Shown: piece after piece, positions 1-8,826 of the stretch
Numbering within the stretch: position 1 is the stretch's first letter
How the letters are laid out: each line of letters opens with the position of its first letter
DNA from: Parafrankia elaeagni
Lineage (GTDB): Bacteria > Actinomycetota > Actinomycetes > Frankiales > Frankiaceae
NCBI RefSeq assembly: GCF_000374165.1
Contig: NZ_KB893671.1
Coordinates: 124,193-188,192, forward strand
Direction: 5' to 3'
Length of the DNA stretch: 64,000 nt
Program-made: the position numbers and the translations under genes
Notes under the pieces: generated by a model
Told to the model about the DNA's origin: nothing
What the model saw: only the letters and a program-made list of their open reading frames with translations
Database searches by the model: none

Positions 1-1292
1 TCGGCCGGAGCCTCGCTTCCATCGCCGCGTCCGGGCAGTAGCTCCCAGGGCCGGAGCATCGTGCGGGCCGGAGTCGCCGCGAGCGCGCCGGCCAGCGCAC
101 AGGCCGCCAGCACGCAGACCGCGGCGACGGCAGTCCGCGGTGAACGCCGGGCAGGCGTCACGGCCGGTGCGGGCGGAATCACGAACGCCGCCGCGGGTGT
201 GGGCCTCTCGGGTGTTCCGGGACCCACCGGCGCCCTGGGGGCCGGAAGGACCGGGGGCGCGACGACGACATCCGGGTGCCGTTGTCGCTGGCTGATTTCT
301 GCCAGCACGGGCACCGGTAGCCAGGTTGTCGTCTGCGCGACGGTGGGTGGCTCGACCAGGCAGCGGGCGAGGATCTCCGCGGGCCCTGGCCGCTGGTCCG
401 CGACCTTGGCCAGACAGGCCTCGATCAGCCCGCGCAGGTCGCCGCCGACCCCGGTGAGGACCGGTTCCTCGCGGACCACACGGTAGATGACATCGGCGGT
501 GTTGCCCTCGCCGAAGGCGTTGCGCCCGGTGGCGGCGAAGGCGAGGACCGAGCCGAGGGCGAAGACATCGGAGGCGGCATCCACCCGTTCACCGCGGGCC
601 TGCTCGGGCGACATGTAGGCGGGGGAACCGATGATCTGTCCGGTCGTCGTGCTGCCGGAGTGGTCGGCCGCCCGCGCGATCCCGAAGTCGATCACCCGCG
701 GGCCGTCGAGCGTCAGGAGGACGTTCGCCGGTTTCAGATCACGGTGGATGACGCCTGCGCCGTGGATGGCGAGCAACGCCTCGGCGACCCCGGCGGCCAG
801 CATGAGCACACTCTCGGCCGGGAGCGGCCCGTTTCGCTCCACGCTCGCGCGCAGCGTCGGACCGTGCACGTAGGCGGTGGCGAGCCAGGGCCGGGGCGCG
901 CCGACGTCCGCGGTGATCAGGGGTGCGGTGAACCGGCTCTCGACCCGTCGCATCGCGGCCACCTCGCGTTCGAAGCGGCGGCGGAAGTCGGGATCGGAGG
1001 CCATGTCCGCACGGATGACCTTGACCGCGACAGCTTGCCGGCCGTGCGCGTGGCCGAGGTACACCGTGCCCATGCCGCCGGCGCCGAGGCGCCCGCGCAG
1101 CAGGAACGGCCCGACCCGGAGGGGGTCGTCGGGCCACAGCGGGGAGAGGAACTCCTCCGGGGCCGGCGCCCCGGCCGGCCGGGGCGCGACCACGCCCGCC
1201 GAGCCCGCCGAGCCCGCCGAGCCCGCCGAGCCCGCCGAGCCCGCCGAGCCCGGTGGACCCGGTGGACCCGCGGAGTGGCCGTGTCCTCGCAC
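1..1292 (-). CDS. Membrane Ser/Thr protein kinase, C-terminus beyond window
   Basis: Hanks-type serine/threonine kinase, probably a receptor-like sensor. The frame shows a glycine loop (GRLGAGGMGTVYLG), the ATP-binding Lys in AVAVKVI, the catalytic HRDLKPANVLL, DFGIARA and SPAYMSPEQARGE. After the kinase domain (about residues 45-310) comes a Pro-rich linker and one membrane segment near residues 368-386, so the C-terminal sensor part lies beyond base 1 and is cut off. GTG at 1292 is preceded by AGGAGG at an 11-base spacing. The frame stays open upstream to about 1620 but without a better start. The N-terminus carries GPPGPP followed by six GSA repeats (9-bp DNA unit). No partner gene is visible upstream. 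The kinase call is firm; the start is moderately sure. Confidence 0.85.
   Translation of the reverse strand, partial: MRGHGHSAGPPGPPGSAGSAGSAGSAGSAGSAGVVAPRPAGAPAPEEFLSPLWPDDPLRVGPFLLRGRLGAGGMGTVYLGHAHGRQAVAVKVIRADMASDPDFRRRFEREVAAMRRVESRFTAPLITADVGAPRPWLATAYVHGPTLRASVERNGPLPAESVLMLAAGVAEALLAIHGAGVIHRDLKPANVLLTLDGPRVIDFGIARAADHSGSTTTGQIIGSPAYMSPEQARGERVDAASDVFALGSVLAFAATGRNAFGEGNTADVIYRVVREEPVLTGVGGDLRGLIEACLAKVADQRPGPAEILARCLVEPPTVAQTTTWLPVPVLAEISQRQRHPDVVVAPPVLPAPRAPVGPGTPERPTPAAAFVIPPAPAVTPARRSPRTAVAAVCVLAACALAGALAATPARTMLRPWELLPGRGDGSEAPA
1199..1252. repeat. 9-bp tandem repeat (six copies) encoding GSA repeats
   Basis: Six perfect copies of a 9-bp unit (GAGCCCGCC on the + strand) lie inside the N-terminus of the kinase gene and encode Gly-Ser-Ala triplets. 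Two GGACCCGGT-like units encoding GPP follow on the upstream side. Since the unit is a multiple of three, copy-number change would alter only the linker length between the N-terminus and the kinase domain. Confidence 0.85.
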
Positions 1293-2314
1293 GGTCTGTC
1301 GGTCCTCCTCCGGTGCGCGGGCGCGGTTGACCGGACGGCGCCTTCGGTGCTGGCCGGGATCCTGCCAGCAGGCGGGCGGTACGCCGTCGGATTGTTGCGC
1401 ATCGAAGTTGGCAAGTTTCTGACAGTGACAGCGGGCGGTGAAGGTCTGCCCGAGCTGTCCTGCTGTGGCAGGCGTGCGACCTCCGCCACCTGATCGGTCG
1501 CTGTCTGATCGGTCGCCGTAGGAGCTTCCGGAGAGGGCGGTGCGTTCCGGGCTGTCGGCGCTGCTGCCGGGGCATCGTAGTGGACTTCTCCGTCCGCGCG
1601 CGGACGGAGATCGGAATTCCGGTCACAGGGGTGAGCAGGGCGAGCGGGATGTTGAGTGCCCGGTCGAGCGCGTGCATCAGCTCGTAGGTCGGATGCCTGC
1701 CGATTCTTGCTGGCAGGCAAATGTCTGGCGGGGGACGGAGAGGGTCGTGTAGGTGTTCCGGTCCGCGGTGTCCGCCGGGTGCGGACACCCGTCGCGACGG
1801 TCCGCACGTTACGCACGGTTATCGCTGTAATCGATGCATACGTTCGTGTATGGTCGGATGGCAGCACTTCAAGGCGGTTTTGGCGGGTAAGGCGCTCAAG
1901 GTCCGGCCCGGATTGCTCACTGTGCGTGAGAATTTTGACGCGGCTCTCGGGGGCATCGGAGTCCCGGCCAGTCGCCCGGCGGTGCCGCGGCGTGCGGGGG
2001 CTGTGAGGACCGCAGCGATACCGACGTACCGGGTCGGCTGCTCCGTCCACGGGTCGCCGCGCCAACGCGGGTGCGACGGGAGCCGTGTGCCCGAGGCCCG
2101 CCGGGCAGGGCATCGGCGCCCTGATCCGTCCCTGGGCGTGCCCCGTCCGGACGGGGACCCGCGGTTGCCGCAGGTACGAGACGCTCCGGCGGCCGGCGTG
2201 CTGGTGGAGCTCCGCCAGGCACAACGTGACACCTTGACAACTCGACATCTGGGGATGCGAACCGATGGCCAGATCAGTGACACGGTCCGAGAGCCGGCAT
2301 GAGCGGAGTGCTGC
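1293..2314. other. About 1 kb without a convincing gene
   Basis: This lies between the divergent kinase and mrp genes. All open frames here have arginine/proline-rich shadow-like translations and no recognisable domain. It holds an inverted repeat at 1694-1719 (TGCCTGCC, 10-base loop, GGCAGGCA), a relatively AT-rich patch near 1815-1865, and a TTGACA hexamer at 2234-2239 that could be a -35 element for the mrp operon, though no good -10 was found at the right spacing. Promoters for both flanking genes must lie here. Confidence 0.4.
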
Positions 2315-5227
2315 GTGTTCGTCGCCCTAGTCGCCCACATCGTCCTCGCCGCGATCCTGCCTGCGCTGGGCGCTCGGCTGGGGCGTGCCACCTACCTGAT
2401 CGCCGCCCTGGCGCCGGCTGCCACCTTCGGATGGCTGGCCAGTCGCGTTCCCGCGGTCCTCGACGGGGCGGGCGCCGCCCACGCCGAAGGCGCCACAGCG
2501 GCGGCCGCGGCCTCGGCGGCCCGGAACGGGTTCTCCGAGGTCGTCCCCTGGGCGGGCACGGTCGACCTGGAGCTGGCCCTCCGGCTGTCGCCGCTGGCGC
2601 TGCTGATGGCGCTGCTGGTCACCGGCGTCGGCGCCATGGTGATGCTCTATTCGTTCACCTACCACAGCCACGAGGACGGGCCGGCCTCGCGCCGCGGCGG
2701 GCCGAGCGCCGCCCTGCTGGCCTTCGCGGGGGCGATGCTCGGTCTCGTCCTGTCCGATGACCTGCTCACCCTTTATGTTTTCTGGGAACTCACGACCGTT
2801 CTGTCGTTTCTGCTGATCGGGCAGCGTGGGGCGGGTGCGGCCGACCGGCGTTCCGCGGTGCAGGCCCTGCTGATGACCTCGACCGGCGGCCTGCCGATGC
2901 TCCTCGGGTTCGTGCTGCTCGGCCAGGCCGCCGACACCTACCGGATCTCGGCCATTCTGGCGGCGCCTCCCGAGGGCCCGGCCGTGGCGGTCGCTCTCGG
3001 TCTCGTTCTCGTCGGCGCGCTGGCGAAGTCGGCGCAGATTCCCTTCCATTCCTGGCTGCCGTCCGCGATGGTCGCGCCCACGCCGGTGAGCGCGTATCTG
3101 CATGCGGCGGCGATGGTGAAGGCCGGCGTCTTTCTCGTCGCCACCATCACCCCGGCGTTCGCCGAGGTGGCGGGCTGGCGAGTGCCGGCGGTGCTCCTCG
3201 GGACGGCGACGATGCTTCTCGGTGGAATCCGCGCGCTGGTCCAGACCGATCTCAAACGCCTGCTGGCTTTCGGTACGATCAGCCAGCTTGGTTTTCTCAC
3301 CGCGCTGGTGGGCTTCGGGTCGCGGACGGCGGCGATCGCCGGCGCCACGCTGATCCTCGCGCACGCGCTCTTCAAGTCGGCGCTGTTCATGGTGGTCGGC
3401 ATCATCGACCACCAGGCCGGTACCCGGGACGTCCGCGAGCTGTCGGGCCTGTGGCGCGCGCTGCCCGGCACCTGCGCGGTCGCCGTGCTCGCGGCGGCGT
3501 CCATGATCGGTCTGCCGCCGTTCCTGGGGTTCCTCGGCAAGGAGGCGGCCTTCGAGGCGCTCCTCGACGGCGGGGCCGCCGACCTGGTGCTGCTCGCCGT
3601 CCTCGTGGTGGGGGCGGTGCTGACGACCGCGTACACCCTGAGGTTCCTGTGGGGTGGCTTCGGCACCCGGCGGGGGGCGTCACCGCGGGCGGTGACCAGG
3701 CCCGCGGCGGGGTTCGTGGCGCCGGCGGCAGTACCGGCGATCGCCGGGCTCGCGCTCGGCATCGCCTACCCGGCGGTCGACCGGCTCGTCGCCGCCTACG
3801 CCGACGGGTTCCCGGTGCACGGCGAGGCCTACCACCTGGCGCTCTGGCACGGCGTGGGCTGGCCGCTCGCGCTCACCGGGATCGCGTTGGCCGGGGGAGC
3901 ACTGGTGTTCGCCGGGGGGCTTCGGCCCTGGCCGCCGGTGCCGCGGCTGCCCCGCGCCCTGGACGCCCAGCGGGCCTACGAGCGCGGAGTCTGGGCGCTG
4001 GACCGGCTGGCGGTGATCGTCACCGGCCGGCTGCAGGCTGGCTCGCTGCCCGTCTATCTGGGCGTCATCCTGGTCACGGTGCTGGCCGTGCCGGGCGGCG
4101 CGCTGGTCACGGCGTCCTCGTGGCCCGAGCACCTGCCCTGGTGGGACTACCGGATCCAGCTTCCGCTCGCGGCCGGCGTCATCCTGGCCTCGCTGGCGGT
4201 GGTACGGGCATCGGGCCGGCTCACCGCGACCCTGCTGCTGGGCGCGGTCGGGTACGGCATCGGCGCGCTGTACGTCGTGGAGGGTGCCCCGGATCTCGCG
4301 CTCGCCCAGTTCCTCGTCGAGACGCTCTCGCTGGTCGCGTTCGTGTTCGTGCTGCGCCGGATGCCCGCCCGCTTCTCGACGGCCGACCGATCCGCGCCGC
4401 TGCGGCTGGCGCGGATCGCCGCCGCACTGTCGGTCGGCGCGTTCGTCGCGGGCCTGGCGATCGCGACGAGCGGTTCGCGGGCCGCGTCGGTGGAGGTCAG
4501 CCGGGAGTACATCGCGCGCTCGCCGGAGGAGACCGGGGCGACGAACGTGGTGAACGCGATCGTGGTGGACTTCCGGGCCTTCGACACCCTCGGTGAGATC
4601 GCGGTGCTCGCCGTCGCGGCGCTTGGTGTGGCCTCACTGTTGCTTCTCGCTCGCCCGCCCGCGGGAAGTGCGGCCGATCCGCCCGGCGACAGCGGGCCCG
4701 GCGCCGGCCCGGGCCCGATGCCTCCGCGGTCCGTGCTGCTGGAGGTCACCACCCGGGCTGTCTTCCCGGTCGTCCTGGTCTTCTCCGCCTACCTGCTGTT
4801 CGCCGGGCACACGCGGACCGGCGGCGGGTTCTCCGGCGGGCTGGTCGCCGGGCTCGCCTTCGTGCTGCGGTATGTGGCCGGGCGCCGGCGCAAGGTGGGT
4901 GCCGCCGTGCCGGTGGTCCCGACGGCGGTCATCGGCACCGGACTGGTGGTGGCGGCCACCGCGGGCCTGGCCCCGGCCCTCGCCGGGGACCCCGTGCTGG
5001 ACAGCTATGTGTTCAAGGGGGACCTGCCGATCCTCGGTCACGTCGAGCTCGTGACCAGCGTGTTCTTCGACATCGGCGTCTATCTTCTGATCATCGGGGT
5101 GGTGCTGGAACTGTTGCGCACGCTGGGAACCGCCGTGGACAAGGAGGCCGACGCCGAGCGCGCGGCCCGGACGTCGCCACCACAGGTGGCCGGATCCGGC
5201 CGGGCCGCGAGTGGTGAGGTGGCATGA
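2315..5227 (+). CDS. mrpA: Mrp Na+/H+ antiporter subunit A fused to B (MrpAB)
   Basis: Largest subunit of the multisubunit cation/proton antiporter, which exchanges Na+ (or K+) for H+ across the membrane. The 970 residues are almost all membrane helices. The N-terminal two thirds are NuoL/ND5-like, including KRLLAFGTISQLGFL near residue 310. Then come MbhD/MbhE-like segments, and residues about 805-930 form an MnhB domain (LFAGHTRTGGGFSGGLVAG). Subunit B is therefore fused here and no separate mrpB exists. GTG 2315 follows GGAG at 6 bases. First gene of a six-gene operon, overlapping mrpC by ATGA. The order A(B)-C-D-E-F-G is the complete Mrp set, so the complex is probably functional in pH and sodium homeostasis. 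Confidence 0.95.
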   Translation: MFVALVAHIVLAAILPALGARLGRATYLIAALAPAATFGWLASRVPAVLDGAGAAHAEGATAAAAASAARNGFSEVVPWAGTVDLELALRLSPLALLMALLVTGVGAMVMLYSFTYHSHEDGPASRRGGPSAALLAFAGAMLGLVLSDDLLTLYVFWELTTVLSFLLIGQRGAGAADRRSAVQALLMTSTGGLPMLLGFVLLGQAADTYRISAILAAPPEGPAVAVALGLVLVGALAKSAQIPFHSWLPSAMVAPTPVSAYLHAAAMVKAGVFLVATITPAFAEVAGWRVPAVLLGTATMLLGGIRALVQTDLKRLLAFGTISQLGFLTALVGFGSRTAAIAGATLILAHALFKSALFMVVGIIDHQAGTRDVRELSGLWRALPGTCAVAVLAAASMIGLPPFLGFLGKEAAFEALLDGGAADLVLLAVLVVGAVLTTAYTLRFLWGGFGTRRGASPRAVTRPAAGFVAPAAVPAIAGLALGIAYPAVDRLVAAYADGFPVHGEAYHLALWHGVGWPLALTGIALAGGALVFAGGLRPWPPVPRLPRALDAQRAYERGVWALDRLAVIVTGRLQAGSLPVYLGVILVTVLAVPGGALVTASSWPEHLPWWDYRIQLPLAAGVILASLAVVRASGRLTATLLLGAVGYGIGALYVVEGAPDLALAQFLVETLSLVAFVFVLRRMPARFSTADRSAPLRLARIAAALSVGAFVAGLAIATSGSRAASVEVSREYIARSPEETGATNVVNAIVVDFRAFDTLGEIAVLAVAALGVASLLLLARPPAGSAADPPGDSGPGAGPGPMPPRSVLLEVTTRAVFPVVLVFSAYLLFAGHTRTGGGFSGGLVAGLAFVLRYVAGRRRKVGAAVPVVPTAVIGTGLVVAATAGLAPALAGDPVLDSYVFKGDLPILGHVELVTSVFFDIGVYLLIIGVVLELLRTLGTAVDKEADAERAARTSPPQVAGSGRAASGEVA

Positions 5228-5748
5228 GCCCGGTCAACCTGACGTCCGCCCTGGTGGTCGGCGCCCTGTACACCGCCGGGACGTATCTGCTCCTCCAGCG
5301 GTCGCTCATGCGGGTCCTGATCGGACTCGTCCTGCTGGGGCACGGCACGACGCTGCTCCTGCTGCTCGTCGGTGGCGAGAGCGGCCAGCCGCCGATGATC
5401 GGCTCGATCCCGGTCGGGTCCATGTCGGACCCCCTGCCGCAGGGCATGGCGCTCACCTCGATCGTCATCACCTTCGCGCTGACGACCTTCCTGCTCGCGC
5501 TCGCGTACCGGGCCTGGACCCTTCTCGGTGACGACGAGGTACGGGACGACATCGAGGACGCCCGGATCCGCGGACTGGACCGCGCCGAGCAGGCCGAGCA
5601 CGCCGAGCAGGCCGTCGGGGGAGACGGGGGTCACGGCGCAGACCGGTCGGCTTCGGCCCAGGTGGTCGAGGAGGACCACCGCGAGCCGGGCGAGCTCGCC
5701 ATACCCGGCCTGCTGGAGCGCCAGGACGCCCATGGGCGGCGCCCGTGA
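5224..5748 (+). CDS. mrpC: Mrp antiporter subunit C (NuoK-like)
   Basis: Small membrane subunit related to NuoK of complex I. Three hydrophobic helices fill residues about 5-105, including MRVLIGLVLLGHGTTLLLLL. The final 55 residues are a charged, non-membrane tail longer than usual for MrpC (family members are usually around 110-130 residues; this has 174). The start ATG overlaps the mrpA stop in an ATGA, and its own stop overlaps the GTG of mrpD, so translation is coupled on both sides. Confidence 0.92.
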   Translation: MSPVNLTSALVVGALYTAGTYLLLQRSLMRVLIGLVLLGHGTTLLLLLVGGESGQPPMIGSIPVGSMSDPLPQGMALTSIVITFALTTFLLALAYRAWTLLGDDEVRDDIEDARIRGLDRAEQAEHAEQAVGGDGGHGADRSASAQVVEEDHREPGELAIPGLLERQDAHGRRP

Positions 5749-7394
5749 GCATCCTCGTCGTGCTCCCTGTCGTGGTCCCCCTGCTCGCGGCCGGCGCAGT
5801 GCTGGTGCTGGGCCGGTGGGTGCTGGCCCGCCGGGTCCTGGCCCTCACCGTCATCGCCGGGGTGGTGGCGGACGCCGCCGCCGTGGTCGTGATCGCCGAC
5901 ACCGACGGGCCGCTGGTGGCCGGCCTCGGCGGCTGGCCCGCCCCGGTCGGCATCACTCTGGTGGGGGACCGGCTCTCCGGCCTGCTGCTGCTCACCTCCG
6001 CGGTGGTGACCTTCGCCGTGCTCGTCTACGCGATCGGCCAGGGCATCACCGAACAGGCCCGGCTCGGCCGTAGTTCGGTCTTCGAGGCGGTGTACCTGGT
6101 CCTCGTCGCCGGGGTGGCGCTCGCCTACCTGACCGGTGACCTGTTCAACCTGTTCGTAGCGTTCGAGATCATGCTGGTCTCGTCCTATGTGCTGATCACC
6201 TTCGCCGTCACCCCGGGACGGATCCGGGCCGGCATGACGTACGTGATCGTCAGCATGACGTCCTCGCTGTTCTTCCTCACGATGCTGGCGCTGGTGTACG
6301 CCGCCACCGGCACGGTCAACCTCGCCGACCTCGCCGGACGGATCGGGACCCTGCCCCCCGGCCTCGCGGAGACCCTCGGGCTGATGGCGCTCGTGGTGTT
6401 CGGGATCAAGGCCGCCGCGGTGCCACTGCACTTCTGGCTGCCGGACAGCTACCCGACCGCACCGGCGCCGATCACGGCCGTGCTGGCGGCGCTGCTGACC
6501 AAGGTCGGCGTGTACGCGCTGCTGCGCACCCACACGCTGGTGTTCCGGCACGACAGTGCCTGGATCCTGCTGCTGGCCACCGCCGTGGTGACGCTGCTCG
6601 TCGGCGCGCTGGGCGCGATCGCCCAGGACGACCTGAACCGGATGCTGTCCTACCTGCTCGTCAGCCACATCGGCTACATGCTGTTCGGACTGTCCCTGTT
6701 CACGGTGATCGGGCTCGCCGGCGTGATCATCTACATGGTGCACCACATCCTCGCCCAGGCCGCGCTGTTCCTCGTCAGTGGCCTGATCACCCGGTACGCC
6801 GGGACATCTGTGCCCCGCCGCATGGGCGGGCTCGCGGCGGCGGTGCCGGTGACCGCGGTGCTCTTCGGAATTCCGGCGCTCAGCCTCGCGGGCATTCCGC
6901 CCTTCTCCGGCTTCGTCGCGAAACTGGCGCTGCTCGAGGCCGGCGCCGAGACCCGGACCTGGCCGGTGGATCTCGCTCTGGCCGCCAGTCTGATCACCAG
7001 CCTGCTCTCGCTCTACGTCATGGTGCGGGTGTGGATCCTGGCCTTCTGGGGCCCGCGGCGGGAACCCACCCGCGTGCCGGCGGAGCCCGTGGTGGCGCTG
7101 TCTGGGACGGTGCCCGCGGCGGCGGAGCCCGCGCCCACGGAGCCCGCGGCGGCGGTGTCCGCGGCGGCGGTGTCCGCGGCGGCAGAGCCCGGGATGGCGG
7201 GGTCCGGGACGGCCACGGTGAGCCGTCCCATGGTCTGGGCGACAGCCGGGATCGTGGCCGTGGGGCTGTTGGTGGCGCTGCTCGCCGGGCAGTTGGCCGG
7301 TCTCAGCGAGCGGGCCGCGGACGACCTGTTGGAACCGTCGACCTACATCCGGTCGGTGCTGCCCGGCACAGCCGGCCCCGAGGCGGGACGGTGA
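5745..7394 (+). CDS. mrpD: Mrp antiporter subunit D (NuoN-like)
   Basis: Proton-channel-type membrane subunit of the Mrp complex, related to NuoM/NuoN/NuoL. It has 549 residues and about 14 helices. The loop FNLFVAFEIMLVSSYVL (near residue 135) and DLNRMLSYLLVSHIGYM (near residue 295) are typical. After the last conserved helices there is a low-complexity Ala/Pro/Glu stretch (about residues 445-490) with repeated EPA/AAVS units, then one more hydrophobic segment near the C-terminus. GTG start overlaps the mrpC stop (GTGA), and the stop overlaps the GTG of mrpE. Confidence 0.95.
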   Translation: MSILVVLPVVVPLLAAGAVLVLGRWVLARRVLALTVIAGVVADAAAVVVIADTDGPLVAGLGGWPAPVGITLVGDRLSGLLLLTSAVVTFAVLVYAIGQGITEQARLGRSSVFEAVYLVLVAGVALAYLTGDLFNLFVAFEIMLVSSYVLITFAVTPGRIRAGMTYVIVSMTSSLFFLTMLALVYAATGTVNLADLAGRIGTLPPGLAETLGLMALVVFGIKAAAVPLHFWLPDSYPTAPAPITAVLAALLTKVGVYALLRTHTLVFRHDSAWILLLATAVVTLLVGALGAIAQDDLNRMLSYLLVSHIGYMLFGLSLFTVIGLAGVIIYMVHHILAQAALFLVSGLITRYAGTSVPRRMGGLAAAVPVTAVLFGIPALSLAGIPPFSGFVAKLALLEAGAETRTWPVDLALAASLITSLLSLYVMVRVWILAFWGPRREPTRVPAEPVVALSGTVPAAAEPAPTEPAAAVSAAAVSAAAEPGMAGSGTATVSRPMVWATAGIVAVGLLVALLAGQLAGLSERAADDLLEPSTYIRSVLPGTAGPEAGR

Positions 7395-8050
7395 ACCCCC
7401 GGAGCGCAGGCGGTGCGGGCGGGCCCGGCCCGGGCGTGCCGGAGCGCGAGCCGTCGGGCCTCGGTGGGCTGGGGACACGCGGCGCCGCACGCGAGCTGTT
7501 GCGCCGTCCGGGGCGCCTGGTGTGGCTGTGGGTGGTCTGGATGGTCCTCTGGGGCAGCCTGACGCCGCTCGCCGCGATCAGCGGGCTGCTGGTCTCGGCC
7601 TTCGCGCTGCTCGCCTTCCCGCTGCGCGGCGGAGACCCGGAAGTACGGTTCCGGCTGCTGCCCGCGCTCTCCCTCACCGGCCGCCTCCTCGCCGACCTCG
7701 TGCCGTCGGCGCTGGCGGTGGCCCTGCAGATGATCCGCTATGGCCCGCGGACCCGATCGGCGATCGTCGAGGTGCCGCTGACCGGATCGTCGGAGATCGT
7801 CTCGACACTGACGGCGAACGCGATCTCGCTTGCACCGGGAGCGTTCGTGCTGGAGATCGACCACGAGGCAGGGGTGATGTACGTCTGCGTCCTCGCCGCC
7901 GCCGACGACGGCATGGCCGACCGGGTCCGTGCCAGCGTGCTCGACATGCACCGCCGCGTGCAGAACGTGTTCGGCTCCGACGAGGACATCCGCCGCCAGG
8001 TCGGCGAGGTCGGCGAGGCCGGGCGGCGCGGCGGGGAGGAGCAGACATGA
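7391..8050 (+). CDS. mrpE: Mrp antiporter subunit E
   Basis: MrpE/MnhE family subunit of the Na+/H+ antiporter, 219 residues. The first 35 or so are a hydrophilic extension. Helices follow (LVWLWVVWMVLWGSLTPLAA and the next segment), then the conserved soluble C-terminal part with TLTANAISLAPGAFVLEID, which is diagnostic for MrpE. GTG 7391 overlaps the TGA of mrpD; the longer open frame upstream is antisense-like noise inside mrpD and was not used. The stop overlaps the mrpF ATG. Confidence 0.93.
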   Translation: MNPRSAGGAGGPGPGVPEREPSGLGGLGTRGAARELLRRPGRLVWLWVVWMVLWGSLTPLAAISGLLVSAFALLAFPLRGGDPEVRFRLLPALSLTGRLLADLVPSALAVALQMIRYGPRTRSAIVEVPLTGSSEIVSTLTANAISLAPGAFVLEIDHEAGVMYVCVLAAADDGMADRVRASVLDMHRRVQNVFGSDEDIRRQVGEVGEAGRRGGEEQT

Positions 8051-8397
8051 CAACCGTCTACACGATCACCTACGTCCTGCTGGCCGCGGCGGGAATGCTG
8101 ACTGTCGGCCGGCTGCTGGTCGGGCCGACGGATCTCGACCGCATCGTCGCGCTCGACGTCCTGGTGATCCTGATCACCGCAGGGGTGACCGTCGAGATCG
8201 GGATGCGCAGGGAGGGCTGGAACATCGCCCTGGTCGCGGTCGTCGCCCTGCTGGGATTCCTCGGTTCGGTGACCGCGGCGCGTCTGGTCGAGCGGAAGGG
8301 GTCCGAGCAGCGGGAATCCGAACGACACGGGTCCGAGAGGCCCGAACCACGAGAGCCTGAACGACAGGGGCCGGAGCAGGGGGAGGCGCGGCACTGA
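8047..8397 (+). CDS. mrpF: Mrp antiporter subunit F
   Basis: Small MrpF/MnhF subunit (116 residues) with three helices in the first 80 residues and the family signature GRLLVGPTDLDRIVALDVL. The last 35 residues are a hydrophilic tail of repeated Glu-Arg/Pro units (SERxGSER-like) absent from typical MrpF. ATG 8047 overlaps the mrpE stop (ATGA), and the TGA shares its A with the mrpG start (TGATG). MrpF is needed for assembly of the antiporter in studied systems. Confidence 0.92.
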   Translation: MTTVYTITYVLLAAAGMLTVGRLLVGPTDLDRIVALDVLVILITAGVTVEIGMRREGWNIALVAVVALLGFLGSVTAARLVERKGSEQRESERHGSERPEPREPERQGPEQGEARH

Positions 8398-8807
8398 TGG
8401 TGCGGCAGGTGATCTCCGCGGTACTGCTGCTGACCGGAGCGGTCTTCTGTCTGCTCGGCGCGTGGGGCCTGGTGCGCTTCCCGGACGTCCCGTCCCGGCT
8501 GCACGCCGCGACCAAGCCGCAGACGGTGGGCCTCATGGCGATCCTGGTCGGCAGCGCCGTCCAGCTCGCACCCCGCCATGCGGCAGGCCTGCTGCTGGTC
8601 GTGCTCCTGCAGCTCGTCACCGCGCCGGTGATCGCGCAGCGGGTCGGCCGGGCCGCCTACCGGACGGGGTGCGTGCGTCACGACCTGCTGGTCGTGGACG
8701 ACCTGGCCCGGCAGCGCGGCCGATCGGCCCACCGCCCCAAGCCACCGGAACCGACAGACGGTGCCGGCGGCGCGGAACCGCCGCCGACGCCGGGCAGGGC
8801 CGGCTAG
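8397..8807 (+). CDS. mrpG: Mrp antiporter subunit G
   Basis: Last subunit of the Mrp operon, PhaG/MnhG family, 136 residues. Three helices and the conserved LGAWGLVRFPDVPSRLHAAT and TKPQTVGLMAIL identify it, followed by a hydrophilic C-terminus. Start and stop are fixed by the TGATG overlap with mrpF and by the terminator hairpin, whose loop contains the TAG stop codon. Confidence 0.92.
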   Translation: MVRQVISAVLLLTGAVFCLLGAWGLVRFPDVPSRLHAATKPQTVGLMAILVGSAVQLAPRHAAGLLLVVLLQLVTAPVIAQRVGRAAYRTGCVRHDLLVVDDLARQRGRSAHRPKPPEPTDGAGGAEPPPTPGRAG

Positions 8808-8817
8808 CCCTGCCCGG
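8790..8817. terminator. Hairpin between convergent mrpG and PAC2 genes
   Basis: Perfect inverted repeat CCGGGCAGGGC-CGGCTA-GCCCTGCCCGG with 11-bp arms, overlapping the mrpG stop codon and ending 10 bases before the convergent PAC2 gene stop. No T-tract follows, as is common in high-GC actinobacteria. It probably serves both directions. Confidence 0.7.
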
Positions 8818-8826
8818 GCGAGCGGG

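Noticed and set aside
1199-1252. CRISPR-like array
   Set aside because: Units are 9 bp, perfectly contiguous and without spacers; a coding tandem repeat.
739-2248. Long minus-strand frames overlapping the kinase N-terminus
   Set aside because: They are other-frame readings kept open by the 9-bp repeat and high GC; their translations are Arg/Pro-rich and the true kinase frame is the third one.
5631-7490. 619-codon frame opposite mrpC and mrpD
   Set aside because: Gln/His/Gly/Arg-rich antisense reading of membrane-protein genes; no RBS and no domain.
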